A stretch of DNA of 23,019 bases from assembly GCF_019402445.1 (NCBI RefSeq), contig NZ_SRZM01000101.1, positions 1 through 23,019 of the forward strand. Direction: 5' to 3'. The notes below the pieces were generated by a model that saw only the letters and a list, made by a program, of their open reading frames with translations, ran no database searches and was not told the origin of the DNA. Every line of letters begins with the position of its first letter. Position 1 is the stretch's first letter. The DNA is from Brachyspira pilosicoli (GTDB taxonomy: Bacteria > Spirochaetota > Brachyspiria > Brachyspirales > Brachyspiraceae). Of this stretch, positions 1 to 7,445 are shown one piece after another. Made by a program: the position numbers and the translations under genes.

Positions 1-72
1 GACTTCGTCAAAGTTGCAAAAAGTGCAAGTACTTTAGCTTTATTATTTGGAATATTTAATACTATAGGATAA
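1..72 (+). CDS. 3' end of a rightward gene (partial, unidentified)
   Basis: The frame starting at base 1 is open for 23 codons and ends with TAA at 70-72. It reads like the end of a protein, with a hydrophobic tail (STLALLFGIFNTIG). The upstream part lies outside the window, so neither family nor function can be given. It would converge on the leftward gene ending at 142. Such a short open stretch can also occur by chance in AT-rich DNA, so confidence is limited. Confidence 0.4.
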   Translation, partial: DFVKVAKSASTLALLFGIFNTIG

Positions 73-114
73 TAACAACATTTTAAGCTAAAAACTAATA
101 TCTTATAGACTTGA

Positions 115-141
115 CAATTTTTCAGTACAAACTAAAAATTG
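115..141. terminator. Weak inverted repeat between convergent genes
   Basis: The 8-base arms CAATTTTT (115-122) and AAAAATTG (134-141) are perfectly complementary around an 11-base loop. They lie directly after the stop of the leftward 180-residue gene and about 40 bases after the rightward partial gene. The position suits a shared terminator, but the stem is A/T-rich and neither side has a clean U-tract. Confidence 0.25.
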
Positions 142-684
142 CTATCTTCTTATTCTCACAAAATTGCTATGAATAAAATTATTATCTATATCTAAAACGA
201 TTAGCATTCTATCTGCTTTTTTCCAATAATTCTTATCAAAAGGCATTCTAAAACCAATTCTCTGCCCTACTGGAAACATTACATTATAAAACTTATCATT
301 ACCTGTAAAGATGAGTTTTTTATTATTATACAATGACACACTTGCTTTTAGTTCTTCTATTGTATTAGAATTAGTATATTTAAAATTATTAACTTCTATA
401 GTAGCTACTACAACTTCATTGTTACTAGAATCTATATTATTAATTTTACTACTAATAGGAGCTCTAAACTTTCTAAAAAACTCTATATTATCAAACAGTC
501 CAGCCCTATTTGCAAAGAAAAGTACTACTACAATAGTGAGAAATCCTCCATAAAGAAGCATAAACCATCTTTTAGAAAATACATTCGAAGTTCTTGGTAT
601 TTTAGGCATTTTTGGAGTGTGCGGCGGTTTAACATTATAAAACTCTAATTCTGGTTTTTTTGGGTCATATACCTCTCTAGCCAA
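142..684 (-). CDS. Small single-pass membrane protein of unknown function
   Basis: A 180-residue protein that I do not recognise. It has a proline-rich cytoplasmic N-terminus (about residues 8-32), one transmembrane helix (about 39-58, after the basic SKRW), and a polar C-terminal domain of about 120 residues with alternating beta-type segments (VVVATIEV, LKASVSLY, MLIVLDID). By the positive-inside rule the C-terminal domain would be periplasmic. The start is a TTG at 684, one base after the stop of nnr (TAA-A-TTG), with GAGG about ten bases upstream inside nnr. No better ATG lies near the N-terminus. This arrangement implies translational coupling to nnr in one transcript. The gene is probably real, since the frame is long and the architecture coherent, but no role can be assigned. 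Confidence 0.7.
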   Translation of the reverse strand: MAREVYDPKKPELEFYNVKPPHTPKMPKIPRTSNVFSKRWFMLLYGGFLTIVVVLFFANRAGLFDNIEFFRKFRAPISSKINNIDSSNNEVVVATIEVNNFKYTNSNTIEELKASVSLYNNKKLIFTGNDKFYNVMFPVGQRIGFRMPFDKNYWKKADRMLIVLDIDNNFIHSNFVRIRR

Positions 685-685
685 T

Positions 686-2224
686 TTACATCATCCTCTT
701 TAATATTTTTGATTGAAAATGAGCAACATCTTTTGCCTGAACAGAATCGTTACCTAATTTTTTGCTAGCCTCTAAAAAACTTTTTGATTGCAATATTAAT
801 GCTAACTTTGAAGCTTCAAGCATTTGTAATTTTCTTGCTAAAAAAGCTCCTACAAAACCAGCTAATACATCTCCCATTCCTGCTTTACCCATAGAAACTG
901 TAGGATTATAATTTATATATATATCATCATCATTCATCAAAAAACTTACAGCATCTTTTAATATTATATTTGCCTTAGTAATTTCTCTAAACCTTTGTAA
1001 TGCATTATAAGGATTAGTTAAAGCTTCTATATGATTAATACCCATAAGCTTTTCAAACTCATAAATATGTGGAGTAAGTAAAAAGTTATTACCCAATTCT
1101 GATAAAGTACTTTGAAACATTAAGTATAAAGCATCAGCATCAACAACTGTAGGAATATTAATTCTTTTTACTATAGAATTAATAAAAACCTCTGTAGACA
1201 TATCTCTGCCTATACCAGAGCCTATTATACAAGCGTCACTTTTATTTATATCATCTGCAATATATAAATCATCTGCTGTAAAATATTTATTATCATATTC
1301 GCCAACACCTATAACAACTATCTCAGGCATATCTATCATTACAGCATTTCTCACAGTTTCTAATATTGCCTTAGGAACATAAAGCCTAATATATCCTACC
1401 CCACTTCTGTAAGCCGCCTTTGCTGATAGTATGCAAGCTCCTGTATATTCATAGCTTCCGCATACTATGGCAAGCCTACCCTGCTCCCTCTTAGAATAAA
1501 AAGCATTTCTTTCTATCTCTATATTTTCATCATAATCTATTAAATTAGCAATATAAGGAGCTTCATTTAATATATTATCTGGAAATATTGATTTGATTAT
1601 AAATAAGTCTCCAATATACTCTCTAGTGTTATATAAAAACATAATGTCTTTAGCAAAACATACAGTATAAGTTTCATCTGCCTTAAAACAACTATTAGAA
1701 CTATCATCAATCTTTGAATATAATCCAGAAGGTATATCTATAGCTATTCTTATAATATTTAAATCATTTAAACTATCAACTAAAAGTTTTTGTATACCGC
1801 CTAAAGGTCTTCTTCCGCCTGTGCCAAATAATGAATCCAAAACTATATCATTTTCATCTATCAAATCAATAGCTTCATAAACATTCTCTTCACTTCCCAA
1901 ATACTTTATTTCAACATTCATTGATTTTAATATATTGAAATTAGCGTAAGTATCTTTATTAACCTTATCTAAATTACCGGTAATATAAACATTTACATTA
2001 TATCCGTTTTTTATTAAATATCTCGCAACAGCAAAACCATCTCCTCCATTGCCTCCAACAGATGAGAATATATGCACAAAATGATTATTAAGCGTTTCAG
2101 AATATCTCTCTTCTAATAAATTAAATATATCTAAAGCTACATGCTCCATCAAAAGTATAGAAGGAATTTTTTCTGTTGTTTTTTTATCTATATTTATTAG
2201 CTCTTCTGTTGTTACTACCTTCAT
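686..2224 (-). CDS. nnr: Bifunctional NAD(P)HX epimerase/dehydratase (YjeF-type)
   Basis: Metabolite-repair enzyme that converts damaged hydrated NADH/NADPH (NADHX/NADPHX) back to the cofactor. The N-terminal YjeF epimerase domain spans about residues 1-215, with GNGGDG near 58-63, DSLFGTG and DIPSGL. The C-terminal ADP-dependent dehydratase domain (ribokinase-like, about 230-510) has SAKAAYRSGVGY, the VDADAL segment, LLTPHIYEFEKL and GKAGMGDVLAG, which corresponds to the family's G-x-GD-x-L-x-G active-site loop. Its length (512) is normal for the fused form. The ATG has AAGGAT upstream. It starts 22 bases after the HU-repeat membrane protein and is followed one base later by a small membrane protein, so the three are likely co-transcribed. 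Cytoplasmic. Confidence 0.93.
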   Translation of the reverse strand: MKVVTTEELINIDKKTTEKIPSILLMEHVALDIFNLLEERYSETLNNHFVHIFSSVGGNGGDGFAVARYLIKNGYNVNVYITGNLDKVNKDTYANFNILKSMNVEIKYLGSEENVYEAIDLIDENDIVLDSLFGTGGRRPLGGIQKLLVDSLNDLNIIRIAIDIPSGLYSKIDDSSNSCFKADETYTVCFAKDIMFLYNTREYIGDLFIIKSIFPDNILNEAPYIANLIDYDENIEIERNAFYSKREQGRLAIVCGSYEYTGACILSAKAAYRSGVGYIRLYVPKAILETVRNAVMIDMPEIVVIGVGEYDNKYFTADDLYIADDINKSDACIIGSGIGRDMSTEVFINSIVKRINIPTVVDADALYLMFQSTLSELGNNFLLTPHIYEFEKLMGINHIEALTNPYNALQRFREITKANIILKDAVSFLMNDDDIYINYNPTVSMGKAGMGDVLAGFVGAFLARKLQMLEASKLALILQSKSFLEASKKLGNDSVQAKDVAHFQSKILKRMM

Positions 2225-2246
2225 TTAGATATCCTTATTTTTTATA

Positions 2247-3878
2247 TTATTTTCTATATTTTGTATTATCTTTAATTATCTCTACAAATGAAGATACAGG
2301 ATTTTTAGTAACTTTATTATATCTGCTCATTTTATACAATAAATCATTAAATCCAGAATGTTGTGATAATATTTTTGTATATGTTTCATTAGATATTGAA
2401 TTAGTATTATCTTTAAAAACTCTTATATCGTAATAAGCAGCCAATTTTAATGACCACATAGCATGATTATATTTTTTTCCGTCTTGTAAAATAGGATAAA
2501 CTTTAATAAAAGATTTTGATAAAACATTTTCAAAAGCTCTTAAATCATTTACATCACAAAATCTTGGTAGTAATTTATAAGTTATTCTGCTTCCCTTTTT
2601 TATTGGAGTTATTATATTATATTTATTATAAACAGATATTATAGGCCAATAGGTAGAATTTCCATAAATCTCTTTAGCTATATCCCAATAATACATGTTG
2701 TTTGATACAGTGTAAGATAAACTAGCTGTTTTTACATTTGTAAAATATCCGTTTACTATATTATATAATTTCTCATTATCTACATTATTACTCCCATTAT
2801 TATTAACATTCAAAGCAATCATCATTATAACAGCAACAATTATAACTATTACTGCTACTATTTTTAATAAAATAAAATTATTTTTAGTTTCTTTTTTTTG
2901 TTTATTAGATTTTATTTCTTTATCAGAAATATTAGCTATATCTAGTAATTCATCTTTGCTATAATCTTTCATTTCTAATTTACTTTCATTACTAAGAGCA
3001 GCTTTTTCATTAAAGAATTTATTATCAACTCTATTAACAAAAACGGCATCAGCATTAAAACTAATATATCCTTTATTGTAGAAAAAAGTACCAAAATTAT
3101 CTATATAAATACTTTCATTATGATCAACTAAATGTCTAATATTTTCAAATACAGCCTCAAAAAATTTCTTCTTCTCCAATCTCTCATTAACATCATCAAT
3201 CTTAGCTATAATGCTGTAAAGTGAAGCATCAAACCCCATATCAGCACTTCTAAAAGCTATGTTATAATTCTTATCAAGAAATATATTTCCAACTTCATAC
3301 ATAAAAAATATTTTCTTCTCTAACACCAAAGCACTAATATTTTCAAATAAATTATTAATTTCATCTTTAACAAAATTTCTATCTAAATCTTTTCTAGTAG
3401 AGCATAATTTATCTACTAGTTTATTGTAGCCCAAATATTTATTTTTTATATTTTGAATCTTCATTTCAACTAAATAAACTAAAGCCCTATCTTCTTCAAA
3501 GTTTACATATCCATCATCATGAAAAAAAGTACCAAAGTTTTCTATATATACCTTTTCTCCATTATCAACTAAATGTCTTATATTTTCAAAAATCATTTCA
3601 TATAGCTTCTTTTTAATAGCTCTATTTTTAACTGTATCATATTTTTCTGTTATAGTATTCAAAGAAGCATCAAAGGATATATCAGCACTTCTAAATATAA
3701 TATTATAATTTTTATCTAAATATATATATCCTAACTCATACATATAAAAAACTTTATTGTTTAGAACATATGGAGTAATACTAGAAAATAATTCATTAAT
3801 GAGTTTATTGATTTCAGTTTTTGTGGTTCTTAATCTTGAAGACAATCTATCAATTAATATAGCATTTGTGCTGAACAT
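2247..3878 (-). CDS. Membrane protein with duplicated HU-like domains and a LysM-like C-terminus
   Basis: A 543-residue protein built from an internal duplication. Residues about 1-147 and 148-290 align at a constant offset of 147 (MYELGYIYLDKNYNI versus MYEVGNIFLDKNYNI; FENIRHLVDNGEKVYIENFG versus FENIRHLVDHNESIYIDNFG). Each copy looks like two HU/IHF-fold units: a helical pair followed by a beta hairpin with the I-x-NFGTF signature, resembling the gFGtF of HU. A Lys-rich linker leads to a transmembrane helix at about 335-357. A LysM-like segment (about 390-437, WDIAKEIYGNSTYWPIISVY) follows, and then a helical tail. The predicted topology is HU-like repeats in the cytoplasm and LysM-like domain outside. 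The ATG has AGGGG five bases upstream. The duplication and helix are seen directly; the HU and LysM assignments are inference by pattern. Confidence 0.75.
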   Translation of the reverse strand: MFSTNAILIDRLSSRLRTTKTEINKLINELFSSITPYVLNNKVFYMYELGYIYLDKNYNIIFRSADISFDASLNTITEKYDTVKNRAIKKKLYEMIFENIRHLVDNGEKVYIENFGTFFHDDGYVNFEEDRALVYLVEMKIQNIKNKYLGYNKLVDKLCSTRKDLDRNFVKDEINNLFENISALVLEKKIFFMYEVGNIFLDKNYNIAFRSADMGFDASLYSIIAKIDDVNERLEKKKFFEAVFENIRHLVDHNESIYIDNFGTFFYNKGYISFNADAVFVNRVDNKFFNEKAALSNESKLEMKDYSKDELLDIANISDKEIKSNKQKKETKNNFILLKIVAVIVIIVAVIMMIALNVNNNGSNNVDNEKLYNIVNGYFTNVKTASLSYTVSNNMYYWDIAKEIYGNSTYWPIISVYNKYNIITPIKKGSRITYKLLPRFCDVNDLRAFENVLSKSFIKVYPILQDGKKYNHAMWSLKLAAYYDIRVFKDNTNSISNETYTKILSQHSGFNDLLYKMSRYNKVTKNPVSSFVEIIKDNTKYRK

Positions 3879-3930
3879 AACTACCCCTTAAATAAACATA
3901 ATAAAATTATATATTAATTTAAAATAAAAA

Positions 3931-3969
3931 AAAGCCTAATTCTATAATTTTATAAAAAAATCAGGCTTT
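3931..3969 (-). terminator. Intrinsic terminator after trxA
   Basis: The arms at 3931-3940 and 3960-3969 pair as a ten-base stem with one G-U wobble in the leftward transcript (AAAGCCTGAT against ATTAGGCTTT). A TTTTTATTTT tract follows on the minus strand. It lies 28 bases past the trxA stop. The other strand also has a T-rich flank. Confidence 0.8.
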
Positions 3970-3996
3970 TCAATTTTTTATTTATTTGATTTATTT

Positions 3997-4314
3997 TTAT
4001 AGATATTCTTGAAGCCACTCTTTTAATTGAGCCTCGTTTTTCATTCCTTCAGCTCTCTTAACAATTTCTCCATTTTTGAAAACCATAAGAGTAGGTATAG
4101 ATTGAACACCATATTTAGCTGCTATCTCTTCTGCTTCATCAACGTTAACAGCAGCAAAATTCATTTTATCAGAATTAGCATCTGCAACCTTATGCAAAAC
4201 AGGAGTTTGCATTTTGCAAGGTCCGCACCACTCTGCAAAAAAATCTACCAAAGTTGCTTTATCTGATGATATAGCACTTTCAAAATTATCTGATTTTAAT
4301 TCTTGTACTGACAT
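3997..4314 (-). CDS. trxA: Thioredoxin
   Basis: A classic 105-residue thioredoxin, a cytoplasmic dithiol-disulfide reductant for ribonucleotide reductase, peroxidases and other targets. The active site is WCGPC with Cys30 and Cys33, and the cis-proline is Pro74 in SIPT. The buried Asp (VDFFAEWC) and the C-terminal GMKNEAQLKEWL helix are present. The ATG at 4314 is preceded by GAGGGG at good spacing. It appears monocistronic, with a promoter at 4356-4384 and a terminator at 3931-3969. No thioredoxin reductase gene is adjacent. Confidence 0.97.
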   Translation of the reverse strand: MSVQELKSDNFESAISSDKATLVDFFAEWCGPCKMQTPVLHKVADANSDKMNFAAVNVDEAEEIAAKYGVQSIPTLMVFKNGEIVKRAEGMKNEAQLKEWLQEYL

Positions 4315-4355
4315 ATTATAATCCCCTCGTTAGTGATATTATTTAATGTTTGTAT

Positions 4356-4384
4356 AATCTAAACATAATTTTAATAAATGTCAA
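4356..4384 (-). promoter_or_regulatory. Promoter of trxA
   Basis: On the minus strand, a perfect -35 TTGACA (4379-4384) is followed after 17 bases by TAGATT (4356-4361), which matches four of six positions of the -10 consensus. The transcript would start about 35 bases upstream of the trxA ATG and include its strong Shine-Dalgarno. A TATACA further downstream is an alternative -10. Confidence 0.55.
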
Positions 4385-4421
4385 TAGAATTATGTTAATT
4401 TTAAAAAATAAATTAACATAA
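4362..4421. promoter_or_regulatory. Palindromic motif cluster at the trxA promoter
   Basis: A perfect 12-base inverted repeat, TTATGTTAATTT (4390-4401) and AAATTAACATAA (4410-4421) with an 8-base spacer, lies immediately upstream of the trxA -35 box. A third copy of its core, AACATAATT at 4362-4370, sits within the -35/-10 spacer. It also forms an inverted pair with AATTATGTT at 4388-4396, so that the two half-sites bracket the -35. The arrangement suggests binding sites for a dimeric regulator. No regulator is identified. Confidence 0.4.
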
Positions 4422-4583
4422 CTACATATTTATATACAATTTAAAATATTATTACACCATATTAATATATTAAAAAATATGTAATACACATTATAAATAA
4501 ATAATGAATAAATAAAATCAATGCATAAAATTAGACTAAAATTACATAAAATACAATTAGAAAATAGTTTAACAATAAAAAAT

Positions 4584-4629
4584 AAACTCAATATAAAGAG
4601 AAGTTTAATTACCCTTTAATATTGAGTTT
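4584..4629 (-). terminator. Terminator of the FMN enzyme gene
   Basis: AAACTCAATAT-AAAG (4584-4598) and CTTTAATATTGAGTTT (4614-4629) form a long stem with a single bulged base and a loop of about 15 bases. On the minus strand the stem is followed by ATTTTTTATTG. It ends the leftward gene whose stop is at 4656. Confidence 0.7.
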
Positions 4630-4655
4630 AAATATTGGTCTATAAAAATAAAAAA

Positions 4656-5669
4656 TTAAAATCTTATAATATCTCTGCTTATTTCTTTTAAGCTATGAAC
4701 ACCACACATAGTCATAGCATCTTCAAGTTCAGCACCTAATTGAGCAACATATGATTCAACTCCTTCTTCTGCCCCACCATAAACAGCTATAACAAAAGTT
4801 CTAGCGATAACAACCCCATCAGCACCAATAGCAAGAGCCTTTAATATATCAGCACCGCTTCTAATACCACCGTCTACTAATATTTTTATTTTTCCTTTAA
4901 CAGCATCAACTATCTCAGGCAAAACTTCAGCAGTAGAAGGACACTGGTCAAGTACGCGTCCTCCATGATTTGATACTATTATAGCATCAGCTCCAGCATC
5001 AACTGCCTTTTTAGCTCCTTTAGCTGTCATTATTCCCTTTATTATAAATGGTCTGTTAGCAATCTCTTTTATTTGCCTTAATTCATCAACCGTTTTACTT
5101 CCTGCCTTTGGTGTAAGATTTTTCAAAAAAGGAAGACCCGCAGCATCAACATCCATAGCAACAGCAAAAGCATTAGAATCTGCAACGAGTTTCATTTTCT
5201 CTTTTATAACATCTATATTCCAAGGTTTTACAGTAGGAATGCCTATACCATTTTGTTTTTTTATCATAGTAGTAGCAGCTATCATTACATTAGGGTTAGT
5301 TCCGTCCCCAGTAAAAGCAGCAATACCTGCATTAGCACAAGATTTTACCAATATATCATTATACTCTTCTTCTTCATATTTATTTCCATAATGAAGCTTA
5401 ACCGCACCAACAGGACCAGCAAATATAGGATACTTAAATTTTTTACCAAATAGCTCAAAAGAAGTATCAACATCTTCATTTGATGCTATAGTATCCATAT
5501 TAAGTCTTATCTCTCTCCATTTATCATAATTTCTAATAGCAACATCTCCTATCCCCTTAGCACCAGGTCCAGGCATACAATCTCTGCATACTTTACCATT
5601 ACATATAGCACAAGCCTTACAAAAACCCATGCAGTCTTTTGCAACTTCTATAATATCTTTATATGTCAT
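4656..5669 (-). CDS. FMN-dependent alpha-hydroxy-acid dehydrogenase family protein with Cys-rich N-terminus
   Basis: A 337-residue TIM-barrel flavoprotein of the lactate/glycolate oxidase family. Visible family features are Lys211 (IIKG), the catalytic-type SNHGGR with His235 and Arg238, and the FMN-phosphate motif DGGIRSG (266-272) followed by GADGVVIAR. The likely reaction is oxidation of a 2-hydroxy acid to the keto acid in the cytoplasm; the substrate cannot be read from sequence. Residues 13-31 carry six cysteines (C13-x3-C17-x2-C20-x2-C23-x4-C28-x2-C31). That pattern suits an iron-sulfur cluster and hence transfer of electrons to another carrier rather than directly to oxygen (inference). 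The ATG has AAAGGAA upstream. It has its own terminator and lies 86 bases after the PTS operon, so it may be a separate unit. It also resembles isopentenyl-diphosphate isomerase type 2, but the SNHGGR motif favours the hydroxy-acid group. Confidence 0.85.
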   Translation of the reverse strand: MTYKDIIEVAKDCMGFCKACAICNGKVCRDCMPGPGAKGIGDVAIRNYDKWREIRLNMDTIASNEDVDTSFELFGKKFKYPIFAGPVGAVKLHYGNKYEEEEYNDILVKSCANAGIAAFTGDGTNPNVMIAATTMIKKQNGIGIPTVKPWNIDVIKEKMKLVADSNAFAVAMDVDAAGLPFLKNLTPKAGSKTVDELRQIKEIANRPFIIKGIMTAKGAKKAVDAGADAIIVSNHGGRVLDQCPSTAEVLPEIVDAVKGKIKILVDGGIRSGADILKALAIGADGVVIARTFVIAVYGGAEEGVESYVAQLGAELEDAMTMCGVHSLKEISRDIIRF

Positions 5670-5755
5670 AAAAAATTCCTTTAATTAAAACTGTATCTTA
5701 TAATTATATAATATTGAACAAAAAAATAAATAAAATAGTTTTTCAATTAAAAAAA

Positions 5756-6076
5756 TTATTTTTGTTTTAATATATCTATCATTTCTTTTATAAGATTTTT
5801 TTCACTCATAGCTGTCATTAAATGGTCTTGAGCATGTACAAAAAGCATTGTAATTTCTATTTTCTCGCCATCTGCTTCTCTACTTATTAAATTAGTTTGG
5901 AACTCATGAGATTTTAACATTATTTCATCAGCTTCTTTCATTCTTTCGGCTGCCTCATCGAACTTTTTTTCTTTAGCAAGTCTTAAAGCCTCATAAGCTA
6001 AACCCTTACTTTCTCCTGCCAAACTAATAATAGGAAATACATTCTCTTCCATAAACTTTTCTTGTTCTTCAGTCAT
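5756..6076 (-). CDS. PTS lactose/cellobiose-family IIA component
   Basis: A small all-helical IIA protein that takes phosphate from HPr and passes it to IIB. The signature is FVHAQDHLMTAM. With the chosen start the acceptor is His81 and Asp84 is the family's metal-binding residue of the IIA trimer. The N-terminal IISLAGESKGLAYEAL segment is also typical. The longer frame begins with an ATG at 6088, but GGAG (6083-6086) lies six bases before the ATG at 6076, giving 106 residues, the usual length. It is the last gene of the leftward PTS operon, 18 bases after the GH4 gene. Cytoplasmic. It is the only IIA gene in the window, so it presumably serves both IIC permeases. Confidence 0.93.
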   Translation of the reverse strand: MTEEQEKFMEENVFPIISLAGESKGLAYEALRLAKEKKFDEAAERMKEADEIMLKSHEFQTNLISREADGEKIEITMLFVHAQDHLMTAMSEKNLIKEMIDILKQK

Positions 6077-6094
6077 ATTAAACTCCATATTATA

Positions 6095-7426
6095 TTATTT
6101 ATTTTTATAAAATTGTGGTAAATAGTCTTTATTTTGTTTTATTATTTCATCGAGTATAGTTTTAGCAACTCTTCCGCTTACAACCAATGGATTAACAGTT
6201 AATGCTTGAAGTGCCTTACCATAATCTCCATGAACAGCTGCTTCTACAGTTAATTCCTCAAAGTTCTTCATAAGTTGTAATAATCCTCTCACTTCAATAG
6301 GGAAAGGTTTTTGCTTATGTGGTTTTAATTCATCTTTATAAACATTAACTGTAATTTCAACAGCACAGTCATTTGGTAAACAATCAATAGTACCATTATT
6401 TTTTGTTGATATTATCATCTCTGTTCCAGCATTGTTGTATAATGAACTTATAAGCTCACATGCAGAATCAGAATAATATTTTCCACCTCTGTTATTTAAT
6501 TCTTCAGGCTTAGTATTTAAATCTGGATTTTTATATATCTCAAATAATTTCTTCTCTATTGCTTTTACCTGTTCTCCCCTTGTGCCTTTACCATCTCTAA
6601 ACTCTGCTAATTCTTCTCTAAGCATTTCATCAGTAAGATAGTAATATCTATGATAAGGACAAGGTATCATTTTTGTATCAAGCACCTGTTCTTTTATCCA
6701 AGCTATTTCAGTATTAATATTAGCAGGACCATTTTCAAAACCATCTAAATATTTTTCTAAAACTTCCTGAGTTCTATCGACCCCCTTGTATATTACCTCT
6801 CTTCCCCATAAGAAATGATTTAATCCGCCAGCAACAAAACTAATCTCTTCATCAGAAACATTTAATATTTCTGCTACACTTTTTTTCATGTTTACAGGTA
6901 CATTGCAAAGACCTATCATTTTTGTTTCTGGAGAATATTTTAATACAGCCTCTGTTATTATTCCAGTAGGATTAGTAAAATTAACAAGCCAAGCATTTGG
7001 AGATAATTCTTTTATGTCTTTACAAATATCAAGTATAACAGGTATAGTTCTTAATGCCTTAGCAAATCCACCTGCACCATTAGTTTCTTGACCTATCATT
7101 CCATAACTTAATGGTATTCTCTCATCTCTTATTCTAGCATCTAATAAACCAACTCTTAATTGAGTAGTTACAAAACTAGCATCTTTTATAGCTTCTCTTC
7201 TGTCTAAAGTTGTGAATATTTTGAACTTATCTTTTAGTCCTGCTTTTTCTACCATTCTTTTTGAAAGATTTCCTACTATTTCCAATCTCTCTTTAGAAGG
7301 CTCTATGTCAACGAGCCAAAGTTCATCTACTGGTAATTTATTGTATCTTTTTATAAAACCTTCTATAATTTCAGGGGTATATGAAGAAGCCCCTCCAATA
7401 GTAGCTATTTTTAATTTATTTGACAT
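6095..7426 (-). CDS. GH4 6-phospho-beta-glucosidase (NAD+/Mn2+-dependent)
   Basis: Glycoside hydrolase family 4 enzyme of the LicH/ChbF type. The family cleaves 6-phospho-disaccharides by an NAD+-dependent oxidation/elimination mechanism that needs a divalent metal. Seen here: the N-terminal Rossmann motif GGASSYTPE (about 11-19), VNFTNPTGI (148-156), and the metal ligands Cys174 (LCNVP) and His204 (GGLNHFLWG). The 443-residue length is normal. The open frame extends to 7456, where it would overlap the GH1 gene, but AGAGGT lies six bases before the ATG at 7426, and this removes ten atypical residues. It follows the GH1 gene by 19 bases. Product specificity (gluco versus other) is inferred from overall resemblance. 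Confidence 0.92.
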   Translation of the reverse strand: MSNKLKIATIGGASSYTPEIIEGFIKRYNKLPVDELWLVDIEPSKERLEIVGNLSKRMVEKAGLKDKFKIFTTLDRREAIKDASFVTTQLRVGLLDARIRDERIPLSYGMIGQETNGAGGFAKALRTIPVILDICKDIKELSPNAWLVNFTNPTGIITEAVLKYSPETKMIGLCNVPVNMKKSVAEILNVSDEEISFVAGGLNHFLWGREVIYKGVDRTQEVLEKYLDGFENGPANINTEIAWIKEQVLDTKMIPCPYHRYYYLTDEMLREELAEFRDGKGTRGEQVKAIEKKLFEIYKNPDLNTKPEELNNRGGKYYSDSACELISSLYNNAGTEMIISTKNNGTIDCLPNDCAVEITVNVYKDELKPHKQKPFPIEVRGLLQLMKNFEELTVEAAVHGDYGKALQALTVNPLVVSGRVAKTILDEIIKQNKDYLPQFYKNK

Positions 7427-7445
7427 ATTTATACCTCTAATTTTA

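Larger units (their letters stand above)
4315..4655. other. 341-base intergenic region upstream of trxA
   Basis: This very AT-rich stretch has no credible open frame. It holds the trxA promoter, a cluster of inverted repeats just upstream of that promoter, and the terminator of the FMN enzyme gene at 4584-4629. I see nothing else between about 4425 and 4583. Confidence 0.7.
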
